64,000 nucleotides of DNA. It comes from Pseudomonadales bacterium. GTDB taxonomy: Bacteria > Pseudomonadota > Gammaproteobacteria > Pseudomonadales > Pseudohongiellaceae. Below are positions 41,861-50,094 of the stretch, in pieces (position 1 is the stretch's first letter; the number at the start of each line of letters is the position of its first letter). The stretch covers positions 28,649 through 92,648 of the forward strand of contig JACKOJ010000009.1 of the NCBI GenBank assembly GCA_024234325.1. Reading direction: 5' to 3'. The notes below the pieces were generated by a model. The model saw only the letters and a list, made by a program, of their open reading frames with translations. It was not told the DNA's origin and searched no databases. Made by a program: the position numbers and the translations under genes.

Positions 41861-42250
41861 TCAGGGTGGGGTAGGCAGAGAGGTGCTGATGCCATGGCGT
41901 TGCAATACCCGGGCAAGTTGACCGTTGCGCATGGCGGCTGCCACATCGGTATACCCTCCCAGGTTTTCTCCTCCCACAAACAACTGGGGCAGGGTGCCAC
42001 TGCCGGTAATTTCGGCCAGGCGTGTGCGCACCTGCTGCTGTACGGCGGGTTCAAGAAACACCCCCTGATCCAGTTCAAACACCTCATGTTTAACGCCGAT
42101 CTGGGCCAGCAACTGCTTGGCCGCGCGACAGAAGGAGCACCAGCTCAGGGAGAACAGCACCACCGGGTGCTGAGGATCGGCAATGCGCTGATCAATGAAG
42201 TCCCGCCCGTTGAGCGGGCTGTGGCGCGTGTCTGAAACAGTTTCGTTCAT
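41861..42250 (-). CDS. Glutaredoxin-like protein
   Basis: From ATG 42250 (AAGGA upstream) this has 129 residues, a little long for a glutaredoxin because of an N-terminal extension of about 30. The dithiol site is WCSFC (Cys38, Cys41). The glutathione-binding part is seen as TLPQLFVGGENLGGYTD. It probably reduces disulfides using glutathione. Start at 42280 rejected. Confidence 0.88.
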   Translation of the reverse strand: MNETVSDTRHSPLNGRDFIDQRIADPQHPVVLFSLSWCSFCRAAKQLLAQIGVKHEVFELDQGVFLEPAVQQQVRTRLAEITGSGTLPQLFVGGENLGGYTDVAAAMRNGQLARVLQRHGISTSLPTPP

Positions 42251-42301
42251 GAAAAGGTCCTTAGGCGAAAGGTTCTGCATTGTCGCACAAGCCGAATTGG
42301 A

Positions 42302-42329
42302 ATTCTTGCTGTCTAATGCGCTGTGTCAA
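42302..42329 (-). promoter_or_regulatory. Candidate promoter for the glutaredoxin gene
   Basis: Minus strand: consensus -35 TTGACA (42329-42324), 16-bp spacer, -10 AAGAAT (42307-42302). It would start RNA about 45 bases before the chosen ATG. Confidence 0.45.
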
Positions 42330-42403
42330 CGTAATTCCCCGAACGCTATGCTAGAGTGGCGCGCGTCGGAACCGGATCAAATTCACTGTGAGGAAGAGCA
42401 AAA

Positions 42404-42775
42404 ATGATTGGCTATGTCACCTTGGGCACAAACGATATACAACGCGCCGGGGCGTTTTACGACGCGCTGCTCGCAGAGCTGGGAGCAGCGCGCGTGATGG
42501 AAACCGATGGCTATATTGCCTGGGGCAGCAGCCCGCAGGGAGCAGCGCTTTCGGTAATCAAACCCTATGACGGAAACCCGGCAAGCGTAGGGAATGGCGT
42601 GATGATTGCGCTGGCTGCCGACAGTCGTGAAACTGTGGAACGGGTGTACAATAAAGCCATGGCGCTTGGGGCAACCGACGAAGGGCCGGTGGGGCCGCGC
42701 GGGGAAACCTTCTTCGCAGGCTATTTCCGGGACCCGGATGGCAACAAGCTGAATATATTCTACATGGGTGAGTAA
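42404..42775 (+). CDS. VOC-family (glyoxalase-like) protein
   Basis: A 123-residue single-chain vicinal oxygen chelate fold protein. The start GYVTLGTNDIQRAGAFYDAL and the C-terminal GYFRDPDGNKLNIFY are typical. The first metal-binding His of the classical enzymes is replaced (Tyr4/Thr6), so it may bind metal differently or not at all. Ribosome site GAGGAAG. Next gene is a TetR regulator on the same strand. Confidence 0.85.
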   Translation: MIGYVTLGTNDIQRAGAFYDALLAELGAARVMETDGYIAWGSSPQGAALSVIKPYDGNPASVGNGVMIALAADSRETVERVYNKAMALGATDEGPVGPRGETFFAGYFRDPDGNKLNIFYMGE

Positions 42776-42801
42776 CAGCCTGTTAAACCCGGCTGGAGAG
42801 A

Positions 42802-42832
42802 GCGTGTGCCTGTCGATGCCGGCGGCACACGC
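42802..42832 (+). repeat. Long-armed inverted repeat before tetR-type gene
   Basis: 9-bp perfect arms (42802-42810 and 42824-42832) with a 13-base loop, ending 26 bases before the TetR start. There is no T-run, so it is not an intrinsic terminator. It could be an operator or a leader structure. Confidence 0.5.
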
Positions 42833-42858
42833 GTGAATAAAAAGAAAGGCAAACGATT

Positions 42859-43521
42859 ATGGATCACCAGAGCGCAACTCCCACGGATGGCGTACCCGTC
42901 GATCCGATACCGGCCAAGCCCGGGCTGCGCGAACGCAAGAAGCGTCTGCGCCTGCAGCGTATTATCTCGGTATCCCGTCGTCTGTTTGTCAGCAAAGGGT
43001 TTCACGAGACGACGATTCAGGATATTGCGGAAGAGGCGGATATCGGGTTGGGCACGCTGTATCTCTACGCAGCGAGCAAGGAAGACCTGCTGGTGCTGGT
43101 ATTCCGGGAAAACCTGCTGCAGATGACAGAGTCAGCCTTTGATGCCATTGATGCTGATGCCCCCATTCTCGATCAGTTGATGAGCTTCTTTCAGGTTCAC
43201 ATTGATTACCACAAGGAAGACATGCTGCTTTCCTGTACGGTACTGAAGGAGTTGTCTTTCCCCATCAATCCCCAGCGCAAGCACGATATTGAACTGATTT
43301 TCAACGCGGCCTATGTAAAGCTGGAGCAATTGCTCAAGCGCGGTATTGTGGATGGCAAGCTGGCACCCGGCCTGTATATCGGTACCGCGGTCACCAGTAT
43401 TTTTGGTCTTTTCTATCATCTTCTGCAGGGCTTTCTCTGTGGCTTCTTCACCGAGAAGGAGTTCCGCAAGAATCTGCTGCACGCACTGGACATGCTGCTT
43501 CAGGAAGCGTGTTCGGCATAA
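42859..43521 (+). CDS. TetR-family transcriptional regulator
   Basis: A 220-residue repressor-type protein. The helix-turn-helix lies at about 35-80 (FHETTIQDIAEEADIGLGTL, then YLYAASKEDLL). The C-terminal ligand-binding region is helical and rich in Phe and Leu. Start ATG 42859 after AAAGG. The ligand and target genes are unknown; neighbours (VOC protein, exported FAH-fold protein) are the natural candidates. Confidence 0.92.
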   Translation: MDHQSATPTDGVPVDPIPAKPGLRERKKRLRLQRIISVSRRLFVSKGFHETTIQDIAEEADIGLGTLYLYAASKEDLLVLVFRENLLQMTESAFDAIDADAPILDQLMSFFQVHIDYHKEDMLLSCTVLKELSFPINPQRKHDIELIFNAAYVKLEQLLKRGIVDGKLAPGLYIGTAVTSIFGLFYHLLQGFLCGFFTEKEFRKNLLHALDMLLQEACSA

Positions 43522-43560
43522 AAAAAGGGAAAGCCCCTTGTGAGTGCTTTCCCTTTTTTT
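43520..43560. terminator. Bidirectional intrinsic terminator
   Basis: 8-bp stem GGGAAAGC (43527-43534) with GCTTTCCC (43546-43553), flanked by seven A's on one side and seven T's on the other. It serves the TetR gene and the converging exported FAH-fold gene. Confidence 0.9.
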
Positions 43561-43592
43561 GAAGGCCGGGCCTTCAGACTGCGACAAGCCGC

Positions 43593-44417
43593 TTATTTGG
43601 CTTTGGCGATCGGTGTGCGCAGAATGCCAACGCCTTCCACTTCCACTTCGTAGACGTCGCCATCTACCATCTCGCGAGTACGGCCCATGGTGCCGGACCA
43701 GATCAGGTCGCCCGGCTCCAGTGTGAAGTAACGGGAGATATAGCTGACCATGTAGTCGAAGTTATACAGCATGTCGGAAGTGTTCTCTCCCTGACGTACT
43801 TCGCCGTTCAGACGGCCTTCGATTTTCAGTTCGTTCGGGTTCAGACCGGTGACGATCTTGGGGCCCACTGCGTTGAAAGTCTTGCTGCCCTTGGCGCGTG
43901 TCCACTGCAGGTCTGCACCCTGCCAGTCACGGGCGCTGCCGTCGTTGCCAGCGGTGACACCGAAGATGTAGTCACGGGCATTTTCCAGGGGAACGTTCTC
44001 GGCGTGTTTGCCAATCACGATCACCGCTTCCGCTTCGTAGTGGAAGTTGTTGGAGTCGGACGGGATGACCATGGTTTCGCCCGGGCCGATGATGGAGTTG
44101 GCCGGAACGATGAACAGGCCCGGGTAGGGAGCGGGATCGCCAGTGATGTGGCTGCGGAAGTTCAGCGCTGTCATCACGACCAGTTCCGGCTCGACCGGAG
44201 CCTTCAGCTTCACGGCGGATTCGGCAACGGTTTGCCCGGTGTGAGTGCCGCCCAGGTAGGGGGCATCAGTCAATTGGTGAATGGTTGTCCCCTGCAGCTC
44301 GCCCCAGGAAACCACGCCATTCTGTTCATAACGTACGTATTCTGCTGCCTGGGCGGATGCTGCGAGAGCACCGGAAACCACGAGACCAGCAACTAATTTA
44401 TTCAATGAATGCTTCAC
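43593..44417 (-). CDS. Exported fumarylacetoacetate-hydrolase-fold protein
   Basis: A 274-residue FAH-family protein. The metal ligands are in place: HYEAE (Glu128, Glu130) and NDGSARDWQ (Asp159), followed by the family block KGSKTFNAVGP. FAH proteins normally work in the cytosol as hydrolases, decarboxylases or isomerases of C-C bonds. Here residues 1-24 are a convincing Sec signal peptide (MKHSLNKLV, hydrophobic core, SAQA cleavage). The start is GTG, with a near-perfect AGGAGGTGA seven bases upstream. Substrate unknown. Confidence 0.88.
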   Translation of the reverse strand: MKHSLNKLVAGLVVSGALAASAQAAEYVRYEQNGVVSWGELQGTTIHQLTDAPYLGGTHTGQTVAESAVKLKAPVEPELVVMTALNFRSHITGDPAPYPGLFIVPANSIIGPGETMVIPSDSNNFHYEAEAVIVIGKHAENVPLENARDYIFGVTAGNDGSARDWQGADLQWTRAKGSKTFNAVGPKIVTGLNPNELKIEGRLNGEVRQGENTSDMLYNFDYMVSYISRYFTLEPGDLIWSGTMGRTREMVDGDVYEVEVEGVGILRTPIAKAK

Positions 44418-44753
44418 GCAATCACCTCCTCTTGTTGGGTTGAGGTCTGGCTCTCTGCTTCCCTTCAGCGCCCCAGCGCCGATGATGAAAGATCAGACCT
44501 TTGTCATTTTGTAGCGAATGCGGAATTGGGTCCTCGACGAAGTCTCAATACAGCGCGCAATATCCTGAACCTAAAACGGCGTTGAATCAAGCGGTGAAAC
44601 CGCGTCACCACCATGGAGTGTCGTGAATGCACGATACCCTGAACCGCAGGCACCGATGTCAGGGTGGCATTGGTGTTTGTGCGCAGAACCCTTATCATGC
44701 TGACAGATCAGGGCTGGCCCCGGAGCAATAACAACAACCACGGGAATGGAACC
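44418..44753. other. Divergent intergenic region
   Basis: 336 bases without a gene between the exported FAH-fold gene (minus) and the serine hydrolase gene (plus). It holds the strong FAH ribosome site at its left edge and a plausible plus-strand promoter at 44670-44698 near its right edge. No open frame with coding character, tRNA or repeat was seen. Confidence 0.6.
44670..44698 (+). promoter_or_regulatory. Candidate promoter for the serine hydrolase gene
   Basis: -35 TTGGTG (44670-44675), 17-bp spacer, -10 TATCAT (44693-44698). The -10 is good and the -35 is weak. RNA would begin about 50 bases before the ATG. Confidence 0.4.
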
Positions 44754-46043
44754 ATGTTGTCATTTTTCGCAATGAACACAGGAAAGCGGTCGTCATTGAT
44801 GCTGGCAGTATTGCTGCTGCCACTGGCGGGGTATGCGGCGGAGTCCACTCCTCTGCCTCGGGTGGCGCCGGAGCAGGTGGGTGTCTCCTCTGAACGCCTG
44901 CAACTGCTGGATACGCTGCTGCGCCAGCACATCGACGAGGGGCACGTGGCCGGTCTGGTCGCGGGGGTCGCCCGCAAGGGACAACTGGTCTACCTCCAGG
45001 CGATGGGCTGGCAGGATATCGAGAATGACCAGGCGATGCAGGAAGACTCGATTTTCCAGATACGCTCCATGAGCAAGGCCGTCACGTCGCTGGCGGTGAT
45101 GCAACTGGTGGAGCAGGGCCGCTTGGGTTTGCAGGACCCGGTATCCCGATACATCCCGAGTTTCGCCCACATGCAGGTCATGGTGAACCCCGATGATCCG
45201 CAGCATACCGCACTGAGAGCGCCGTCGCGGGCCATTACCATCGAGGACCTGCTGCTCAATATCGGTGGGCTGAGCCATCGTGACAGCGCCTTGTACCAGT
45301 CTGCGCAGGTGCGTTCCCGTGCCGACACGCTGGACGTCATGGTGGACAAGATTGCGGCGGTGCCTCTGGTGAGCGACCCGGGCACTCAGTGGGTGTACAG
45401 CGAATCCGCCTCTGTTCTGGGCAGGGTGATTGAGCTGATTACCGGCGAGAAGCTGGATGCCTATCTGGCCGCGCATGTGACGGGGCCACTGGGAATGGTC
45501 GATACCGGCTTTTACGTGCCGACCGGCAAACAGGACCGGCTTGCGCAGGTCTACCGGGCACCCCGTGACGGACAGCCGCTTGCCCGCGTGCCGGACATGG
45601 AGGTTCCGATTACGGTGAACCCCCCGCTGCTGGAAGGGGCCATCGGTCTCGTGAGCACGGTGCCGGACTATATGCGCTTCCTGCAGAGCTTTCTGAATGG
45701 CGGCACTCTGGATGGGCAGCGCGTGCTTGGCGAAGCGCTGACGACCAAAATGCACCAGAACAATGTGCCGCAGGCGCTGATGCCGATCGGCATGTCCCCG
45801 CGCAATCCCTGGGCGGATCTGGGCTGGGGGTACGGCTTTACCGTGGTCGTGGATGAAACTCACAGTGCCTACGGGGTGAACAATGGTGAGTTTGGCTGGA
45901 ACGGGACCCTGGGAACCTTCTCATGGGCGGACCCGGAAACTGAAACCGTGGCGGTGTTGATGCTGCAGGTGCAACCGGCGGGGGCGTACAGAATTTCCGC
46001 CCTGTTCAAGGCCCTGGTGGCGCAGTCCATCGTTGTGCCATAA
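44754..46043 (+). CDS. Exported serine beta-lactamase-like hydrolase (class C / EstB type)
   Basis: From ATG 44754 (GGAA upstream) the protein has 429 residues: signal peptide 1-28 (cleavage after GYAA), then the beta-lactamase fold. The nucleophile motif SxxK is SMSK (Ser105, Lys108); the tyrosine motif is YSES (near 223). The third motif looks like WNGT rather than KTG. This pattern fits the esterase or peptidase branch more than a true beta-lactamase. It ends in a 14-bp tandem duplication. Confidence 0.88.
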   Translation: MLSFFAMNTGKRSSLMLAVLLLPLAGYAAESTPLPRVAPEQVGVSSERLQLLDTLLRQHIDEGHVAGLVAGVARKGQLVYLQAMGWQDIENDQAMQEDSIFQIRSMSKAVTSLAVMQLVEQGRLGLQDPVSRYIPSFAHMQVMVNPDDPQHTALRAPSRAITIEDLLLNIGGLSHRDSALYQSAQVRSRADTLDVMVDKIAAVPLVSDPGTQWVYSESASVLGRVIELITGEKLDAYLAAHVTGPLGMVDTGFYVPTGKQDRLAQVYRAPRDGQPLARVPDMEVPITVNPPLLEGAIGLVSTVPDYMRFLQSFLNGGTLDGQRVLGEALTTKMHQNNVPQALMPIGMSPRNPWADLGWGYGFTVVVDETHSAYGVNNGEFGWNGTLGTFSWADPETETVAVLMLQVQPAGAYRISALFKALVAQSIVVP

Positions 46044-46059
46044 GCGTTGTGCCATAAGC
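46032..46059 (+). repeat. 14-bp tandem duplication at a stop codon
   Basis: GTTGTGCCATAAGC is repeated twice (46032-46045, 46046-46059), with a partial third copy after it. The first copy contains the TAA stop of the serine hydrolase gene, so the duplication does not alter the protein. Confidence 0.9.
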
Positions 46060-46098
46060 GTTGCACCGTGGGTAGAGTGCCGTAGCAGGAGAATGAGA

Positions 46099-47109
46099 AT
46101 GCGAGTGAAGAGCCGGTCGGCCGTGGTGCGTGTAGTCGTATTCCTTAAGGCGCTGCTGCTGACGCTGTCAGTGCAGGCGCAGCCGGGCACCCCGGTCATT
46201 CCCCCGCCGCCCGAAGGTCTGCACACGGTCGAGTTCTACAGCCCTGCCGTGGACCGGACCATGAAGTACGACGTCGTGCTGCCGCCTGGCTATGAAGAGA
46301 GTGATGCCCGCTATCCCGTGCTCTACCTGCTGCACGGCTACATGCAGAACTACACGGTCTGGGGCCGCAATCTTGGTGCTGCCTTTTATGCCCGCAGCCT
46401 GGAAAACCTGATTCTGGTGCTTCCCGACGCTGGCAACACCTGGTTCATCAACTATGCCTCCAGCGCCTCCGGCAAGAACAACTGGGAGGACTATCTGATC
46501 AAGGACGTGATCGGCCATGTGGATGCCCATTACCGCACGGAAGCCCGGCGTGAGGGGCGGGCCATCGCGGGCCTGTCCATGGGGGGATTTGGCGCCTTTG
46601 CACTTGGCCTGCGACACCCGGACATGTTCATCTCCCTCGGCAGCACCAGCGGTGCCCTGAACTTTGCCCGCGATCGCGCCGCCGCAATCGAGGCGGGCGA
46701 GGAGATTGCGCCCCGTCAGCGTTCAGAGCAGGAGCAGGCGGCCATCGATCGCGCGGATGCGTTCATCTCCGAAATCATCGATATTCCCGGCTTCAGCAAA
46801 CAGGATGAGCGCACGCCCGATGGCGTTGATTTTGCCACGCTGGAGCAGGCGCAGTCCTACGACCCGTTCCAGATCATTGCCAATGTGCCCAAGAGTCGCC
46901 TGCCTCATTTCTATATTGACGCTGGCACGGAGGATGGTCTGGTGACTGTCGGACGCGAGTTCATGGGCCTGTTGCTGATGAACGATGTGCCCTTCGATTT
47001 CATGCAGAGCCATGGCAAACACAACTCCGAATACTGGCGGCGTTCCATTGGCCACATGATGACCATTCAGTATGAAATCATGCAGCGGGCACTTGGCCAC
47101 AGACCCTGA
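46099..47109 (+). CDS. Exported esterase, esterase-D / feruloyl-esterase-like family
   Basis: From ATG 46099 (AGGAG seven bases upstream) this has 336 residues: signal peptide about 1-27, then an alpha/beta hydrolase. Ser160 is in GLSMGG; a histidine near the C-terminus (HGKHNSEYW) completes the triad. The opening PVLYLLHGYMQNYTVW is typical of the putative esterase family. Earlier ATG 46093 and TTG 46033 are less well placed. modF begins three bases after the stop. Confidence 0.9.
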   Translation: MRVKSRSAVVRVVVFLKALLLTLSVQAQPGTPVIPPPPEGLHTVEFYSPAVDRTMKYDVVLPPGYEESDARYPVLYLLHGYMQNYTVWGRNLGAAFYARSLENLILVLPDAGNTWFINYASSASGKNNWEDYLIKDVIGHVDAHYRTEARREGRAIAGLSMGGFGAFALGLRHPDMFISLGSTSGALNFARDRAAAIEAGEEIAPRQRSEQEQAAIDRADAFISEIIDIPGFSKQDERTPDGVDFATLEQAQSYDPFQIIANVPKSRLPHFYIDAGTEDGLVTVGREFMGLLLMNDVPFDFMQSHGKHNSEYWRRSIGHMMTIQYEIMQRALGHRP

Positions 47110-47112
47110 GCC

Positions 47113-48588
47113 ATGAACCAGGAAATCGTCCGCATCGACAACGCGCTGTGCCGTATCAGCGCCGACACCGTTCTGCGCATTCCCCATTTCAGCATTCAAA
47201 CGGGCGAGCACTGGTGCCTGTTCGGTGGCAATGGCGCCGGCAAGTCCCTGTGTGCGCGCTTGTTGCTCAAGGCACTGCCCAGCGGGGCGGCGCATGTGCA
47301 GTATGCTGCCGGTGTGGAGCCGGTCCGCGATGTGTTTGTGGTGTCGTTTGAAGAGCAGCAGCGACTGTGGGCGCTGGACAACCGGCACGACATCAGCGAG
47401 TTCAGCGGCGATGCCCGCGACCAGGGCACCACGGTCGCCTCCCTGATTCTGGGGGACCTCGCCGAAGATGAACGTTTCCCCGGGATTCTGCGCCTGCTCG
47501 ACCTCTCCGAGCTGCGGGACCGGGGTATTCGCTTCCTGTCCTCCGGGCAGTGCCGCAAGGCCATGCTTGCCCGGGCGCTCTACCAGCGTCCCCGACTGTT
47601 GATACTGGATGACCCCCTGGAGAGTATTGATCGGGACGCCCAGATTCGCGTTGCCGCCGCGCTTGAGCAGTGGATGACGCCGGACACCTGCACCCTGCTC
47701 CTGTGCCGCAGGGAGCACGACATCCTGCCCGGCATTACGCATCTTGCACTGATGGAGGGGCTGACAATAAGCGCCCAGGGACATATCGCTGCCATGCGGG
47801 AGGATGCCCGTTTTCGGGAGGTCACCAAGCGGCGCAGTCCCGTGCCCGAGGTGCTGCCCGCCCCGGCAGCGGGGCGCAGGCCGCTGCCGCCCCTGTCTTC
47901 GGGGGTCCCGCTGATTGAGCTGAAACGGGTAACGGCGGGCTACGGTGGTCAGGCAGTGCTGCGTGACCTGTCCTGGAATATGCACCCGGGCCAGCACACC
48001 CTGATCGAGGGCCCGAACGGCTGCGGCAAGTCCACACTGCTGAGTCTGATCGATGGCGAGAACCACATGGCCTACGGCCAGGATGTCACCCTGTTCGGCC
48101 GGCGCCGGGGCAGTGGCGAAACGGTCTGGGACATCAAGGCCCGTTTTGGCATCGTGTCCAACGAGATTCATAACCGCTATGTGAAGGGCTGGCGGGTGCT
48201 GGACGTTGTGGTCTCGGGATTTTTCGACTCCGTCGGTTTATACGATGATGCTGGTGCCAGCGAGCAGCAGGCGGCCCGCCAGTGGCTGCAGGCACTCGGT
48301 GTTGCCGATCTTTCCACCAGGTTCTATCACACCATTTCATTTGGCCAGCAGCGTCTGGTGCTGCTGGCACGGGCCATGGTCAAGTATCCGTCCGTGCTCA
48401 TTCTGGACGAGCCCTGTGTCGGACTGGACGATCAGACCCGCGCGCTGATTCTGGGGGTCGCGGATCGCATCGCCGCCACAACCGGCACGCAGATTCTGTT
48501 TGTCAGCCACACGCACGGTGAGGCGCCTGCCTGCATCAATCAACGCCTTTCCTTCACGCCCGCCGGGGTTCGTATCAGCGACTGCTGA
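47113..48588 (+). CDS. modF: Tandem ABC ATPase ModF
   Basis: Cytosolic protein with two ABC ATPase halves; it belongs to the ModF/PhrA group, linked to molybdate transport in E. coli. The 491-residue length equals the family. Walker A motifs are GGNGAGKS (38-45) and GPNGCGKS. The second half has LDEP and the stretch FGRRRGSGETVWDIKARFG, nearly identical to E. coli ModF. The first half has ILDDP, with Asp where the catalytic Glu is usual. No modABC genes lie nearby. It is three bases downstream of the esterase gene. Confidence 0.92.
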   Translation: MNQEIVRIDNALCRISADTVLRIPHFSIQTGEHWCLFGGNGAGKSLCARLLLKALPSGAAHVQYAAGVEPVRDVFVVSFEEQQRLWALDNRHDISEFSGDARDQGTTVASLILGDLAEDERFPGILRLLDLSELRDRGIRFLSSGQCRKAMLARALYQRPRLLILDDPLESIDRDAQIRVAAALEQWMTPDTCTLLLCRREHDILPGITHLALMEGLTISAQGHIAAMREDARFREVTKRRSPVPEVLPAPAAGRRPLPPLSSGVPLIELKRVTAGYGGQAVLRDLSWNMHPGQHTLIEGPNGCGKSTLLSLIDGENHMAYGQDVTLFGRRRGSGETVWDIKARFGIVSNEIHNRYVKGWRVLDVVVSGFFDSVGLYDDAGASEQQAARQWLQALGVADLSTRFYHTISFGQQRLVLLARAMVKYPSVLILDEPCVGLDDQTRALILGVADRIAATTGTQILFVSHTHGEAPACINQRLSFTPAGVRISDC

Positions 48589-48703
48589 GGCAGCGCAGTC
48601 CTGGCAGAACAATCCTCTCCATGCTTTTCGCAGGCTTGCCAAGCTGCGGCAATCGGCGTAATTTGAATTTGCATTCAGTGTTTGTTCTGGTAGGGGAATA
48701 ATA

Positions 48704-49180
48704 ATGAGAAGAACCGCTAGAGATATCCTGAAAGAGAAAAGTGGCCACATGGTCACCGTCAGTACCGAAGCGACTGTTTATCAAGCGGTCAAAATCATGA
48801 CCCAGAATCGCGTCGGCTCCATCGTGATTGTGGACGAGGGACGTATTGTCGGCATCTGGACTGAGCGTGATCTCATGTACCGTGTGCTTGCCGAAGACTT
48901 CGACCCCAAGACCGAACTGGTCAGCAGCAGTATGACCCGCCACCTGATTTCCGCCAATATTGATGAGCAGGCCATCCAGTTATACGACAAGTTTCTGGGG
49001 CGGCGCATTCGCCATCTTCTGATTGAGGACAATGGCGAATATGTCGGCATTCTGTCGGTTGGTGATGTAATGCGGGCGAACCTGCAGCAGAGTACCGAGG
49101 AGTACAGGGAGCTCAACGAAATGGTGAGCCTCGAATACTACGAGAACTGGAAAGTCACGCACGACGGCGCCATGCGCTGA
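48704..49180 (+). CDS. CBS-domain-pair protein
   Basis: A 158-residue protein consisting of two CBS domains (about 5-60 and 72-130; GSIVIVDEGRIVGIWTERDL and HLLIEDNGEYVGILSVGDV), then an acidic helix. Probably a nucleotide-binding sensor. It is unrelated in length to the CBS protein at 30587. Start ATG 48704, ribosome site AGGGGAA. It precedes the nuo operon but a 473-base gap with its own promoter lies between. Confidence 0.9.
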   Translation: MRRTARDILKEKSGHMVTVSTEATVYQAVKIMTQNRVGSIVIVDEGRIVGIWTERDLMYRVLAEDFDPKTELVSSSMTRHLISANIDEQAIQLYDKFLGRRIRHLLIEDNGEYVGILSVGDVMRANLQQSTEEYRELNEMVSLEYYENWKVTHDGAMR

Positions 49181-49653
49181 GCGGTGCGCATCGCCCTGGG
49201 GGGTGGAAAAAGCCGGGAAAAACCGGAGAAAGGCTGGCCAAAAAGCGCTTGCCATCCCCTGGGGATGCGTGTAGATTCAAAAGCACTCTCTGGGCCGACA
49301 GTCTTAATCAGAACAAGAACGAAAAGGCCAATAGTCGCAGTCTGAGCCTCTCCCCCTGTTCTATTTTTCGCAGTCGATTGCCGTATTTTGAGTAGTCAGT
49401 ACTTTTTCTTGCACCGCTCTTTTCACGATTTCTCAGCGGAAATAGTGGCGCGTATTAGGGTGTTTTTTCTTAAAGCCAATGTCGAACACGAAAAATTCTG
49501 GAGTGTTGATCAATTCTGCATTAGGTGAGAAGTAAGGCATTACACTTGTATTAGAATGGCTTGACTTCGTTAAGGCTGTTCAAACTATCGAAGCCAGTCG
49601 ATCCAACACTCCCGGTGGAATCGGGAGCTCAAGGATTGAATAGCGCGAGTCAA
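49181..49653 (+). other. Long intergenic leader ahead of nuoA
   Basis: 473 bases without a recognised gene. A good promoter sits at 49249-49277, giving a predicted nuo leader of about 370 bases. The middle part is unusually AT- and pyrimidine-rich compared with its neighbours (for example CTATTTTTCG and TTTTTTCTTAAAG stretches). In-frame codons upstream of nuoA exist from 49561, but they lack homology to NuoA. Confidence 0.6.
49249..49277 (+). promoter_or_regulatory. Candidate nuo operon promoter
   Basis: -35 TTGCCA (49249-49254), 17-bp spacer, -10 TAGATT (49272-49277). It is the best sigma-70 candidate in the gap before nuoA. Confidence 0.6.
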
Positions 49654-50094
49654 ATGCTGGACGCCCTGCGTCCATTCCTGGTTTATTTTGCCCTCGTCAT
49701 TGCCATCGTGGTGGCAATGCTGGTCCTGTCGTGGCTGCTTGGGCAACGCCAGTCCCGCCCCGCCAAGGACTACCCCTACGAATCCGGCATCGTCTCTGTC
49801 GGCAGCGCCCATTTTCGTATTTCCGTGCATTTCTACATCACGGCCATTCTCTTCATCATCTTTGATCTGGAGGTGGTGTTCCTGTTCGCCTGGGCGGTGG
49901 CCGTACGCGAGAACGGCTGGGCCGGCTTCCTCGAAATCAGCGTGTTCATTTTCATTCTGGCGGTTGCACTGGTGTATCTGTGGCGCATCGGTGCGCTCGA
50001 CTGGCGTACCCAGACGCAGCGCCGTCAGTTGCGCACCCTGCATGGCCCTGGCGGGGTCACCAATATTGCACCGGATACGGGAGGGCGCTCATGA
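49654..50094 (+). CDS. nuoA: NADH-quinone oxidoreductase subunit A
   Basis: Membrane subunit of complex I at the junction of the peripheral and membrane arms. From ATG 49654 it has 146 residues and three membrane segments, with the family motifs [19 protein letters not shown] and [20 protein letters not shown] at 49636, behind a GGGAG, would add six residues and is a fair alternative. The stop overlaps the nuoB start (ATGA). Confidence 0.95.
   Translation: MLDALRPFLVYFALVIAIVVAMLVLSWLLGQRQSRPAKDYPYESGIVSVGSAHFRISVHFYITAILFIIFDLEVVFLFAWAVAVRENGWAGFLEISVFIFILAVALVYLWRIGALDWRTQTQRRQLRTLHGPGGVTNIAPDTGGRS

Noticed and set aside
44754..46043. True class C beta-lactamase (resistance gene)
   Set aside because: SxxK is present but the third motif is not KTG; the pattern fits the EstB-like esterase or peptidase branch. 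No ampR neighbour.
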